Of a stretch of 64,000 bases of DNA, positions 10,015 through 18,893 are shown piece after piece (within the stretch, counting starts at the first letter, position 1; each line of letters opens with the position of its first letter). The stretch is from an uncultured Planktomarina sp. (GTDB lineage Bacteria; Pseudomonadota; Alphaproteobacteria; Rhodobacterales; Rhodobacteraceae). The notes under the pieces are model-generated. The model was not told the DNA's origin and made no database searches. It saw nothing but the letters and a program-made list of their open reading frames with translations. Location of the stretch: assembly GCA_905182535.1 (NCBI GenBank), contig CAJJBZ010000003.1, positions 1 to 64,000 of the forward strand. The letters are read 5' to 3'. A program made the position numbers and the translations under genes.

Positions 10015-10698
10015 TTAAACTCCCGCTAAAGTTGGAATTTCGGTGAGGTCTTTCAGCTCATGGTGTGGTAACCAAGGCAAACGATCCAGCGGCTCTCCAG
10101 CCCTATTTACCCACGCGGTTGTGAACCCATATCCAGCTGCCCCCGCGGCATCCCAGCCGTTGGACGACACGAACAACACTTCCTCTGAAGTGCAGTTGAA
10201 ATGCTCGCCCACCAAATCATAGACACGGCGGTCTGGCTTGAAAATGCAAATAGGCTCTACTGACAAAACTGCATCCAAGCGATTTCCAATACCCGCAGAA
10301 GAAACAGCGCCCTCCAACATATCAGGCGAGCCATTCGACAAAATTGCTGTTTTCAAGCCAGCTGCCTTCAAAGATCCTAACATTTTGGGAACCTCAGAAT
10401 AGGCTGTAAGGTTCCAATAAAGTTCCAAAAGTTCAGTTCGCAACCGCACCCCACTGACCCCGTTAGCCTCCATGGCCCAGTCCAAACCGTCCTGCGTGAC
10501 CTGCCAGAAATCTGTGTGCGCGTCTGTTATTGTACGCAGCCATGAGTATTGTAGTTGCTTAAGGCGCCAGTCATTGGCTAATTTGGCCCAGCTCTCAGAA
10601 ATCTCAGAATTTTCAGGACGCGCGGCAGCCATGCGCGCGGCAGATGCCACATCAAATAAAGTACCATAAGCATCAAAGACACAGGTTGTGATAGCCAT
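10015..10698 (-). CDS. Haloacid dehalogenase type II (HAD superfamily)
   Basis: A 227-residue HAD hydrolase. The nucleophile motif is CVFDAYGTLFDV near the N-terminus. Motif II is AILSNGSPDML, and later FKPDRRVYDLV and VSSNGWDAAGAAGYGF complete the L-2-haloacid dehalogenase-like pattern (S-N-G and S-S-N-x-W-D). The start at 10698 is chosen because GGAGG lies just before it; an earlier ATG at 10791 is less likely. The substrate may be 2-haloacids or a phosphate ester. It is divergent from the hydrolase at 10756. Confidence 0.85.
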   Translation of the reverse strand: MAITTCVFDAYGTLFDVASAARMAAARPENSEISESWAKLANDWRLKQLQYSWLRTITDAHTDFWQVTQDGLDWAMEANGVSGVRLRTELLELYWNLTAYSEVPKMLGSLKAAGLKTAILSNGSPDMLEGAVSSAGIGNRLDAVLSVEPICIFKPDRRVYDLVGEHFNCTSEEVLFVSSNGWDAAGAAGYGFTTAWVNRAGEPLDRLPWLPHHELKDLTEIPTLAGV

Positions 10699-10755
10699 CG
10701 AATCCTCCATAAGTTTGAGATAACCATAACGGTGCATTATCAACAAGGAAGAGCC

Positions 10756-11544
10756 ATGCAAGTTTTTGAGAGAAATGGAATGCACATTCACTATCGAGAG
10801 GAAGGTGATCCAAATGGCGCACCACTCGTCTTTTCAAATTCTCTTGGGACTGACATGCGCCTTTGGGATCAAATCATACCCCTTCTGGCGGAAGGCCTCA
10901 GGATTATTCGTTATGACATGCGTGGCCACGGCCTCACCGATTGTCCAGATGCACCATATGCCATGGGAGCTTTAATTTCTGACGCCGAAGCACTTCTGGA
11001 ATATTTAAACGTGCGCGATTGTCTCTTTGTTGGCCTATCTATTGGCGGCATGATAGCCCAAGGCCTCGCTACAAAGCGCCTAGATTTAATACGCGCCATG
11101 GTATTGTCTAATACTGCTGCTAAAATAGCCACTTCGACAATCTGGCAAGATCGTATCGATAGCATCCAAAAAAATGGTATGGGCCCAGTATCAGATGCTA
11201 CTATGAGCCGGTGGTTCAGCCCTAGAATGTACAACTCTGGAGGCATGTTGCCCTGGAAAAATATGCTGCAGGCCACCCGCCCGGAAGGCTATATTGGTTG
11301 CGCCCACGCAATAGCCCACACTGATTTCATAGCTACCACATCAGCCCTACGCCTACCTGTAATGGGAATTGCGGGCAATCACGACAGCTCAACTCCGCCA
11401 GATTTAGTGCGTGAAACTTTGGATTTGATCCCAGGCAGTAGCTTTCACATCATCCGCGGGGCAGGTCACCTGCCCTGTGTCGAACAACCCGAGGAATTTG
11501 CCAGACTTCTGAATACTTTTTTGCATTCTACCGGCCATATTTAA
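10756..11544 (+). CDS. Alpha/beta hydrolase, 3-oxoadipate enol-lactonase-like
   Basis: A 262-residue alpha/beta-fold hydrolase resembling PcaD, which opens 3-oxoadipate enol-lactone in the protocatechuate branch. The nucleophile elbow is GLSIGGM, the acid is in GNHDSSTPP and the His is in GAGHLPCVEQP. The oxyanion region is SNSLGTDMRLWD. The start at 10756 has AAGGAAGAG just upstream. No other pca genes are nearby, so a different ester or lactone substrate is possible. Confidence 0.8.
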   Translation: MQVFERNGMHIHYREEGDPNGAPLVFSNSLGTDMRLWDQIIPLLAEGLRIIRYDMRGHGLTDCPDAPYAMGALISDAEALLEYLNVRDCLFVGLSIGGMIAQGLATKRLDLIRAMVLSNTAAKIATSTIWQDRIDSIQKNGMGPVSDATMSRWFSPRMYNSGGMLPWKNMLQATRPEGYIGCAHAIAHTDFIATTSALRLPVMGIAGNHDSSTPPDLVRETLDLIPGSSFHIIRGAGHLPCVEQPEEFARLLNTFLHSTGHI

Positions 11545-11565
11545 CTAATTTATAAGGCTATCACC

Positions 11566-12786
11566 ATGAACAACACCTGGCCTTCACCTTTATCATAATC
11601 ACCTTAACCATTGATGCGATGGGGATAGGCCTCATAATTCCAGTGATGCCGGACCTTTTACTGGAGATAGAAGGTGGGGATCTGGGCAATGCAGCCATTT
11701 GGGGTGGAATGTTAGCCACGGTATTTGCAATAATGCAGTTCATTTTTGGCCCCAACATAGGATCACTTAGTGACCGTTTTGGCCGCAGGCCGATCCTATT
11801 GGTATCATTGATAATCATCGCCGTAGATTTCATCGTAATGGGTCTGGCTCATTCTGTATGGCTGCTGGTCTTAACCTGGGTTATTGGTGGCATCGCAGCC
11901 ACAACAAAGGCCACCGCCGCCGCATTCATCTCCGATATCTCCACTGCCGAAAAATCGCACGGCCAACTTCGGCATCCTCGGCGCTACCTTTGGGATTGGG
12001 TTCATCCTTGGACCACTCATGGGGAGGGGTGAATTTGGCTTACGCGTGCCCTTCTTTGCCGCAGCCGGTCTCGCTACATTTAACTTGGTGCTGGGATACT
12101 TTGTCGTGACAGAAACGGTAACCAACAATACTCGGCACCCATTTGACCTAAAACGCGCCAATCCATTGCAAGCCCTTACCCAAATTCAAAAAATAACCGA
12201 CCTATCTCGCTTTTTACTGTTATTTTTTCTCTATCAGTTTGCGTTCTACGTCTATCCTGCCGTCTGGGTTTACTTCGCAAAAGCTCAGTTCAATTGGGAC
12301 TCAGCCATGGTTAGCATTTCACTAGCCTCCTTTGGCATCTCCGTTGCAGTGGTCGAGGGTATCTTAATACGCCATATTCTACCGTGGCTAGGAGAACGGC
12401 GTACGATTGAGTTGGGCCCCGTGTTCAACATCAGGATTTTCATAGTTTTGGGATTACTGACATCAGGATTTTGGGCACTGTTGCTTGCACCAATTTCGGC
12501 CTTAGGCTCATTAGTTATCGCCGCCATGCGAGGCATCATGGCCAACAAGGCAGCCACCAAACAACAAGGTGAAATCCAAGGGATCATCTCTTCAACCCAA
12601 TCCCTTGCTGTAATTTTTGCACCATTGGTGCTTACCTATGTATTCTATGCCGGCACTCCGCCAAATGGGCCAGTTTTCCTGCCCGGCGCTCCTTTTCTGC
12701 TGGCCGCCGCTATTGTAGCACTCACCCTCATAATAATTGTAACCCGCCAGAAAAGTAGTATTGGGATAGCCAAGTCTGGCCGTTAA
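11566..12786 (+). CDS. MFS transporter, TetA-like drug exporter family (two frameshifts)
   Basis: An inner-membrane proton-driven exporter with about 12 hydrophobic segments. The family signatures are GIGLIIPVMPDLL near the N-terminus and motif A GSLSDRFGRRPILL after the second helix. Two breaks interrupt it. Near 11570-11577 one missing base separates the ATG from LAFTFIIITLTIDAMG. Near 11950-11955 one extra A in the A-run of gaaaaatcg separates STAE from NRTANFGILGATFG. The segment PLMGRGEFG looks a few residues short compared with the usual PLIGGxLGEFG. Expression could follow the upstream hydrolase (21-base gap). Confidence 0.82.
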
Positions 12787-12858
12787 ATGTCGCAAAACCT
12801 CTTGCACCTTTCAATTCATTCCGTAGCTTTACTGTAAATTTCTAAATGGATTCCCAAC

Positions 12859-13944
12859 ATGCCAATCATCAGAGCCGCCGTCGCACATGCCTTTGGAAAG
12901 CCCTTAACTGTCCAAGATGTTCACCTTTCCGCACCCAAGCCCGGTGAAGTAGAAGTGACTTTAGAGGCCTGTGCCATCTGCCATTCAGACATCACATATC
13001 TCGACGGTGGCTGGGGTGGATCCCTACCTGCTATCTATGGCCATGAAGCCGCCGGGCGCATAACTTCCATGGGCGAAGGGGTTATAGGCCTGGGCAAAGG
13101 TGATCCCGTAGTAGTCACACTGATCAGATCATGCGGCACTTGTCCCTCGTGCTGCACAGGCCGCCCCACCGGCTGCGAAACTCCCTATGATGGCGACTAC
13201 GGCCCACTCACAATGCCAGATGGCAGCAAATTACATCAAGCCATGGCTTGCGGCGCATTTGCCGAGCGCGTGGTCGTGGCACAAACCCAAATAGTGAAAA
13301 TCGCCGAAGATATCCCTATGGATGTAGCATCATTGATTGCCTGTGGGGTGATTACAGGGGTTGGTGCTGTGGTCAACGCAGCTCAAATGCGTCCCGGCCA
13401 AGACGCAGTAATTATCGGTGCCGGGGGCGTCGGCCTAAACGCCATCCAAGGTGCACGCATCGCTGGAGCACGCAGAATTGTGGCCGTGGATATGCTTCCT
13501 GAAAAGCTAGACATCGCCATGGAATTTGGTGCTACTCATGGGGTTTTGGCCACTGGCGCAACTCCGTGGGAGGAGGCCAAAACCGCCCTCGGGAGAAGTG
13601 CTGATGCGGTTTTTGTCACAGTGGGCGCACCGAACGCCTATACCACCGCGCCAAACTATCTTGCTACAGGTGGCAAAATTATCATGGTGGGCATGCCTGC
13701 CACTGGAGCAGCGTCCTCCTACGAGGCCAGTAATTTTGCCGCCGCATCCCAGAGCATGATTGGCTGTAAAATGGGCGATGTAGTAATCCAAAGGGATATT
13801 CCTTGGATTGTTGACCTTTATCGCCAAGGGCGCCTCAAGCTTGATGAATTGATCTCGGCCCATTGGTCTTTGGATCAAATTAACGAGGCCATCGCCCATA
13901 CAAAAACTGGATCTGCAAAACGAAATGTAATCTTATTTAAGTAA
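12859..13944 (+). CDS. Zinc-dependent alcohol dehydrogenase, class III-like
   Basis: A 361-residue medium-chain dehydrogenase. Catalytic zinc ligands are visible in CAICHSD and YGHEAAG. The structural zinc lobe has closely spaced cysteines in RSCGTCPSCCTGRPTGC. The Rossmann motif is VIIGAGGVGLNAIQGA. The overall pattern matches the class III / aryl-alcohol branch of NAD(P)-dependent alcohol dehydrogenases. The next gene is an enolase-superfamily dehydratase in the same direction, so it may oxidise a sugar- or polyol-derived alcohol, which is inference. Confidence 0.85.
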   Translation: MPIIRAAVAHAFGKPLTVQDVHLSAPKPGEVEVTLEACAICHSDITYLDGGWGGSLPAIYGHEAAGRITSMGEGVIGLGKGDPVVVTLIRSCGTCPSCCTGRPTGCETPYDGDYGPLTMPDGSKLHQAMACGAFAERVVVAQTQIVKIAEDIPMDVASLIACGVITGVGAVVNAAQMRPGQDAVIIGAGGVGLNAIQGARIAGARRIVAVDMLPEKLDIAMEFGATHGVLATGATPWEEAKTALGRSADAVFVTVGAPNAYTTAPNYLATGGKIIMVGMPATGAASSYEASNFAAASQSMIGCKMGDVVIQRDIPWIVDLYRQGRLKLDELISAHWSLDQINEAIAHTKTGSAKRNVILFK

Positions 13945-14031
13945 TCCCACCCTTTTTTAGCAAGATACTCATATCAGCGGCACAATAACTAAAGACCCCA
14001 CGCCGCAGTAGATCACAATACGGAGGCCACC

Positions 14032-15267
14032 ATGAAACTTCAAGACCTAGAAGTCATTATCACAGCCCCACCAGCTCCTGGTTGGGGTGGGCGTTATTGG
14101 ATATTTGTAAAAGTTACTACCGACACTGGCGTCACCGGTATTGGCGAATGCTATGCCAGCAGCCTGGGCCCCACCACAATGACCCATGTCATCCGCGATG
14201 TGTTTGAGCGCCACATGCAGGGCCAAAGCCCTGAAGACATCGAGCTAATGTTTCGCCGGGCCTACTCAAGTGGCTTCACGCAAAGGCCTGACCTTACAGT
14301 CATGGGTGCGTTTTCGGGTTTGGAAATTGCGTGCTGGGATATTCTTGGCAAGGACCACGACCGCCCCGTTTGGGCGCTATTGGGCGGCAAAATGAACGAC
14401 CGCATTCGAGCCTATTCCTATATCTACCCACTCGCACATCATGATTTAAATAGATTTTGGGGCAATCCGGAGGAAACAGCTGAGGCCGCAGCCGCGGCTG
14501 TGGCTAAGGGCTACACAGCCGTTAAATTTGATCCCGCTGGCCCCTACACACTGCGTGGCGGCCACATGCCTGCCAAATCAGATATTGCCCAATCAGTGAA
14601 GTTTTGCGCAGCCATCCGAGAGGCTGTAGGCGATAAAGCCGACTTACTTTTTGGTACACATGGGCAATTTTCAACTGCAGGCGCCATCCGCTTGGGTACA
14701 GCACTCGAACCCTTCTCACCACTCTGGTTTGAAGAGCCAGTCCCACCTGACAATATTTCAGAAATGGCCAAGGTTGCTGGAGCAGTGACCACGCCCATCG
14801 CCACCGGAGAGCGGCTAACCACAAAAGCAGAATTTGCCGAGGTCCTGCGCCAAGGGGCAGCTTCTATTTTGCAGCCAGCCCTTGGACGCTCTGGTGGAAT
14901 ATGGGAGACTAAAAAGATCGCGGCCATCGCTGAAGTATATAACGCACAAATGGCGCCACATCTTTATGCCGGCCCCGTTGAATGGGCCGCCAACATCCAT
15001 CTTTCGGTGTCCATTCCTAATATATTGATCGCAGAGACCATTGAAACGCCCTTTCATGATGCTTTGATCAAAAACTCCATTCAAGTCGAGAATGGGTTCA
15101 TTTCAGCGCCTACCGCTCCAGGTCTTGGGATTGATTTTGACGAAGACCTTGCGCGCGCGCATCCTTATAAAGATGACGGGCAGCACCTGCATTTGCAGAT
15201 GCAGGAGGAACCCTGCGATTATCAAAACGGCAATCTATTTTTGGGCGGTGCGCCGCCCAAAAGATAA
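14032..15267 (+). CDS. Mandelate racemase/muconate lactonizing family dehydratase
   Basis: A 411-residue enolase-superfamily enzyme, probably a sugar-acid dehydratase of the galactonate/gluconate dehydratase type. Metal-ligand strands are seen as GTHGQFST, WFEEPVPPDN and ATGERLTT, followed by QPALGRSGGI and MAPHLYAGP. The N-terminal capping domain and the GLEIACWDILGK segment are present. A strong ribosome site (GGAGG) precedes the ATG. The last codons contain a perfect hairpin (15241-15260) without a T-run. The exact sugar acid cannot be told from the sequence. Confidence 0.86.
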   Translation: MKLQDLEVIITAPPAPGWGGRYWIFVKVTTDTGVTGIGECYASSLGPTTMTHVIRDVFERHMQGQSPEDIELMFRRAYSSGFTQRPDLTVMGAFSGLEIACWDILGKDHDRPVWALLGGKMNDRIRAYSYIYPLAHHDLNRFWGNPEETAEAAAAAVAKGYTAVKFDPAGPYTLRGGHMPAKSDIAQSVKFCAAIREAVGDKADLLFGTHGQFSTAGAIRLGTALEPFSPLWFEEPVPPDNISEMAKVAGAVTTPIATGERLTTKAEFAEVLRQGAASILQPALGRSGGIWETKKIAAIAEVYNAQMAPHLYAGPVEWAANIHLSVSIPNILIAETIETPFHDALIKNSIQVENGFISAPTAPGLGIDFDEDLARAHPYKDDGQHLHLQMQEEPCDYQNGNLFLGGAPPKR

Positions 15268-15289
15268 TAGATCATAAAATAGGGTGCAC

Positions 15290-15306
15290 GCGTCTTATTA
15301 AGACGC
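15290..15306. repeat. Short palindrome after the enolase-superfamily gene
   Basis: GCGTCTTA-T-TAAGACGC is a perfect palindrome in the space before the rhodanese gene. There is no T-run, so it is not a standard terminator; a regulatory site for the rhodanese gene or an mRNA processing hairpin is possible. Confidence 0.35.
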
Positions 15307-15374
15307 TGAAGAATTAGCTAAGCAATTGCAATTTACAAATCTTAGGCTACCAAACATTCAAAGGAGTAAACCAT

Positions 15375-15776
15375 ATGGCACAGAACATTACGATATCAGT
15401 AAAAAAAATGGTGGCAGAGGCCAATTCAGAGATCACTACCATTTCAGTTGAGGAAGCCAGCCAGCTGATCAGTAGTCCGGACCATGTGATCATAGATCTG
15501 CGCGATATTCGTGAGCTACAGCGCTCTGGAAAAATCCCCGGCGCATTTTCTTGCCCACGTGGTATGTTGGAATTTTGGGTAGACCCAGCAAGCCCGTACC
15601 ACAAGGAAATATTCAATCAAGACAAGACATATGTATTTTATTGCGCCAGCGCTTGGAGGTCTGCGCTGAGTGCGAAGCTTGCGCAGGACATGGGCCTTGC
15701 TCCTGTAGCACATATGGCCGGCGGTTTTACAGCTTGGATAAAAGCAGAATTCCCAATTGAAAATCTACCTAAATAG
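15375..15776 (+). CDS. Rhodanese-like domain protein
   Basis: A 133-residue single-domain rhodanese. The active-site Cys is in [15 protein letters not shown] and the CH2A-like start is DHVIIDLRDIRELQRSGKIPGA. The domain suggests sulfur transfer or a regulatory persulfide role in the cytosol; no signal peptide is visible. An AAAGGAG ribosome site sits just before the start. It lies between the dehydratase and an aminotransferase, both on the same strand. Confidence 0.88.
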   Translation: MAQNITISVKKMVAEANSEITTISVEEASQLISSPDHVIIDLRDIRELQRSGKIPGAFSCPRGMLEFWVDPASPYHKEIFNQDKTYVFYCASAWRSALSAKLAQDMGLAPVAHMAGGFTAWIKAEFPIENLPK

Positions 15777-15920
15777 GCAGAAACTAATAACCTTGTAATA
15801 CCAATCCCAGATTGAGCCCAATCATCCTCTAATTTCGTTTCATGACGCGCGATAATTTTACTGGCCCTTGACTTCAAGCCATAGGAGCGGTGCTATAAAG
15901 CAACAAAAATTGAGGTCTAC

Positions 15921-17282
15921 ATGCAAAATTCACCATCACCAGAAGATATACACAGCTGGGACCGCGAGCATTTTATTCATCCATGGCATGATATGAATGC
16001 CTGGCGCGGATATGACAATATGTTGGTTGAGGGCGCCGATGGCGTTTATATGTACGACGAAACTGGCAAGAAATTTATTGATGGGCCTGGTGGCATGTGG
16101 TGCGTACAAATAGGTTATGGCCAACACGAGATGGCAGATGCAATAGCAGCTCAAGTGATGAAAATGCCATTTGCTTCACCGTTTACCAATGTCACCCGAC
16201 CTAGTGCTATATTAGCCAAAAAATTAGCAGATTTTGCACCAGGGGATCTAAATAATGTGTTTTTCACTACCGGCGGGTCCACTGCAGTAGATACGGCTCT
16301 GCGGGCAATGCAATTTATGAATAACACTCTTGGTAGGCCTGCTAAGAAGATGATTATTGCCCGGGAGAAAGGTTATCACGGCTCAACCTATTTGGCGGCA
16401 TCTGTCAGTGGTAAAGAGCGCGACATTACAAAATTTGATGTAGAAAGCCGGTTGGTACATTTTTTACCTAATGTGAACCCCTACCTGCGCCCGGATGATA
16501 TGAGCGTTGACGCTTGGTGCGATGCGAAGGTGCAAGACCTCCAGAAAGCTATCGACAGCATCGGCGCAGATAAAATTGGTGCCTTCATTGCCGAACCCAT
16601 TCTTAGCTCAGGCGGGGTGATCGTCCCACCAGATGGATACCACAAGCGCACCTTTGATATCTGTCGGGCAAATGACATTCTTTATATATCTGACGAGGTG
16701 GTCACCGGATTTGGAAGATTAGGCCATTGGTTCGCCTCAGAAAAAGTTTTTGGTATTCAGCCCGATATTATCACCTGTGCCAAGGGCCTGACTTCTGGCT
16801 ATTTACCACTGGGTGCCTGCATCATCTCAGATTCGATGATGGAGCGGATGACCCATCAAGGGGAAGTATTATTTTCCAATGGTTACACTTATTCTGGCCA
16901 TCCTGTCAGCTGTGCTGCGGCATTGAAAAACATAGAGATTTTAGAGCGAGACAAAATTCTGGAACATGTCCGCAACATCTCACCATATTTTCAAGAGCGG
17001 CTTGCCCGATTGGCCAATTTCCCAATTATCGGTGACGCGCGCGGTCATGGCTTAATTGGCTGCATCGAGGCCCGTCTAAGCAAAGACGGTTCACGGCTAG
17101 AAGATGAACGCAAAATTGGCGAGATGCTAGATGAGGTGTGCAATGATATGGGCCTAATTGTGCGGCCGCTGATCAATATGTGCGTATTTTCGCCGCCCTT
17201 AATCATCACAAAGCTGCAAATTGATGACCTGTTCGATATTCTGGAACGCGCCATTGAGAAGGTAGGCGAGAACTTCTTATAG
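15921..17282 (+). CDS. Class III aminotransferase (omega-amino acid:pyruvate type)
   Basis: A 453-residue PLP-dependent aminotransferase. Diagnostic segments are [15 protein letters not shown], the YHGSTY PLP-contact motif, [17 protein letters not shown] with the conserved Asp, and the PLP lysine in [14 protein letters not shown]. The family includes taurine-, beta-alanine- and polyamine:pyruvate aminotransferases, and the substrate cannot be fixed here. It is followed 108 bases later by gcvT, but the repeats at 17332-17366 suggest that gcvT has its own promoter. Confidence 0.88.
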   Translation: MQNSPSPEDIHSWDREHFIHPWHDMNAWRGYDNMLVEGADGVYMYDETGKKFIDGPGGMWCVQIGYGQHEMADAIAAQVMKMPFASPFTNVTRPSAILAKKLADFAPGDLNNVFFTTGGSTAVDTALRAMQFMNNTLGRPAKKMIIAREKGYHGSTYLAASVSGKERDITKFDVESRLVHFLPNVNPYLRPDDMSVDAWCDAKVQDLQKAIDSIGADKIGAFIAEPILSSGGVIVPPDGYHKRTFDICRANDILYISDEVVTGFGRLGHWFASEKVFGIQPDIITCAKGLTSGYLPLGACIISDSMMERMTHQGEVLFSNGYTYSGHPVSCAAALKNIEILERDKILEHVRNISPYFQERLARLANFPIIGDARGHGLIGCIEARLSKDGSRLEDERKIGEMLDEVCNDMGLIVRPLINMCVFSPPLIITKLQIDDLFDILERAIEKVGENFL

Positions 17283-17331
17283 CGCTGAATTAGCCAAAAA
17301 AATAGCTATATCATTTGATCAAAATAAAAAA

Positions 17332-17366
17332 TTCCCTATAACGGAAAAAGTTTCCTATAGTGGAAA
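17332..17366 (+). promoter_or_regulatory. Tandem inverted repeats before gcvT, candidate operator
   Basis: Two imperfect palindromes lie 25-60 bases before the gcvT ATG: TTCC-N7-GGAA at 17332-17346 and TTTCC-N6-GGAAA at 17351-17366. Their centres are about 19-20 bases apart, two helical turns, as expected for cooperative binding of a dimeric regulator. A further GGAA half-site occurs near 17379-17382. The inner bases are similar (CTATAAC and TATAGT). No regulator gene is adjacent, so the binding protein is unknown. No glycine riboswitch was recognised here. Confidence 0.55.
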
Positions 17367-17390
17367 TTAGTTCAAATACGGAAATGTGTT

Positions 17391-18488
17391 ATGAATCAGG
17401 CTCCAAAACGTACACCGTTATATGACCTGCATTGCGCCCTTGGTGGCAAAATGGTCGACTTTGCTGGATGGGATATGCCTGTGCAGTATCATATGGGCAT
17501 TATGGGTGAACACACCCATTGCCGCACCAAAGCCGCATTGTTTGATGTTAGCCATATGGGGCAAGTTCTGCTGCACGGCCCAGATGCAGCTCTTAAGCTG
17601 GAGGCCCTGGTGCCTGCTGCCTTAATTCAGCTTCCAGAAGGAAAGGCGCGCTACACATTTCTTACTAATGCCGATGGCGGCATCATGGATGATTTGATTG
17701 TGGCAAATGCCGGTGATCACTTGTTTGTCGTAGTCAATGCCTCAATGCGAGATCAGGACATTCCACATATGGCTGCCTCTTTAGAGGGTATTGAGGTCAC
17801 AGAAATTTTTGACCGTGCGTTAATCGCAGTGCAAGGACCCTCAGCTGAGGCTGTAGTGTCTACCCATTGCCCACAAGCCGCAGACATGGCCTTTATGCAA
17901 ACGCTAGAAGCTCCAATTGATGGCACAATCTGTCGCCTGTCTCGACTTGGCTACACAGGCGAAGATGGATATGAAATTTCAATTCCCCAAGTGTGCGCCC
18001 ACCGTATAGCAAGTCTAATGCTATCCCACCCAGATTGCGAGCCAGCAGGTCTTGGAGCACGCGACAGTCTGCGGTTGGAAGCTGGCCTATGTCTGTATGG
18101 AAATGATATTGACCCCACTACATCCCCCATCGAGGCGGGTCTCACATGGGCTATTCAAAACCGCCGCCGTACTGAAGGTGGCTTTCCCGGCGCGGCGCGC
18201 ATTATGGCCGAGCTCGCAGATGGGCCAACCCGTAAATTGGTTGGTATCAAACCCCAAGGTCGTGCACCAGCACGAGAAGGGGTTGAGATCCATGATATGG
18301 CCAGAAACATAATTGGTAAAATTACATCTGGAGGCTTTGGTCCCACCGTTGCAGGACCTGTGGCCATGGGTTATATTTCGACTGAAAATTCTGACATAGG
18401 TGAGGAAATTCAACTTATTATTCGCGGCAAGCCACAACCTGCAGAGGTTTGTGCCCTGCCCTTCGTTAAACAAAACTACAAACGTTAA
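17391..18488 (+). CDS. gcvT: Aminomethyltransferase, glycine cleavage T protein
   Basis: GcvT releases ammonia from the H-protein-bound aminomethyl group and passes the C1 unit to tetrahydrofolate. The 365-residue protein starts with the typical YDLHCALGGKMVDFAGWDMPVQY. It also shows FDVSHMGQV, GYTGEDGYEIS, the folate-site segment GLGARDSLRLEAGLCLYGNDI and the C-terminal GYI barrel. It is the first gene of gcvT-gcvH-gcvP; gcvH begins 13 bases after its stop with an AGGAGG ribosome site. Confidence 0.95.
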   Translation: MNQAPKRTPLYDLHCALGGKMVDFAGWDMPVQYHMGIMGEHTHCRTKAALFDVSHMGQVLLHGPDAALKLEALVPAALIQLPEGKARYTFLTNADGGIMDDLIVANAGDHLFVVVNASMRDQDIPHMAASLEGIEVTEIFDRALIAVQGPSAEAVVSTHCPQAADMAFMQTLEAPIDGTICRLSRLGYTGEDGYEISIPQVCAHRIASLMLSHPDCEPAGLGARDSLRLEAGLCLYGNDIDPTTSPIEAGLTWAIQNRRRTEGGFPGAARIMAELADGPTRKLVGIKPQGRAPAREGVEIHDMARNIIGKITSGGFGPTVAGPVAMGYISTENSDIGEEIQLIIRGKPQPAEVCALPFVKQNYKR

Positions 18489-18501
18489 TTAGGAGGTCAA
18501 A

Positions 18502-18866
18502 ATGACAACTTATTATTCCGAAGACCACGAATGGATTACAGTTGAAGAAACCACAGCAACGGTTGGAATTACAGCTCATGCTGCAGGAGAATTAGGCGAT
18601 ATCGTTTTTATTGAGCAAAAAGAAGAAGGTGATGAGTTTGAAAGTGGTGACGAGATTGGTGTCATTGAGTCAGTCAAAGCTGCCTCTGAAATTTATGCAC
18701 CTGTTGATGGCGAAATCATTGAAGCCAACGAATTGTTGGAAGCAATCCAGCCGCTTTAAATGATAATCCAGAGGGCGATGCTTGGATTTACAAGATTAAA
18801 TTAACAGATCCAGCGCAATTGGAGGGCCTAATGGACTTGGCTGGATATAAAACTTTTATCGCTTAA
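18502..18866 (+). CDS. gcvH: Glycine cleavage H protein (one frameshift)
   Basis: GcvH is the lipoyl shuttle protein of the glycine cleavage system. The lipoyl lysine is in GVIESVKAASEIYAPVDGE. The frame breaks at 18744-18745: adding one A to agcaatccag restores L-L-E-A-N-P-A-A-L-N-D-N-P-E-G-D-A-W and runs to the stop at 18864-18866. The repaired protein is about 121 residues, the normal length. As read, the protein would lose its last 35 residues. Confidence 0.93.
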
Positions 18867-18893
18867 ACACTGACCTGAAGCGGGGACTTGCGA

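Noticed and set aside
10732..10755. Upstream ATG for the enol-lactonase-like gene
   Set aside because: The ATG at 10756 has a better ribosome site and matches the family N-terminus.
11566..12786. Two separate half-size MFS proteins
   Set aside because: A one-base correction gives a single 12-segment transporter of normal length.
15241..15260. Perfect hairpin at the end of the enolase-superfamily gene
   Set aside because: It lies within codons and lacks a T-run, so I do not call it a terminator.
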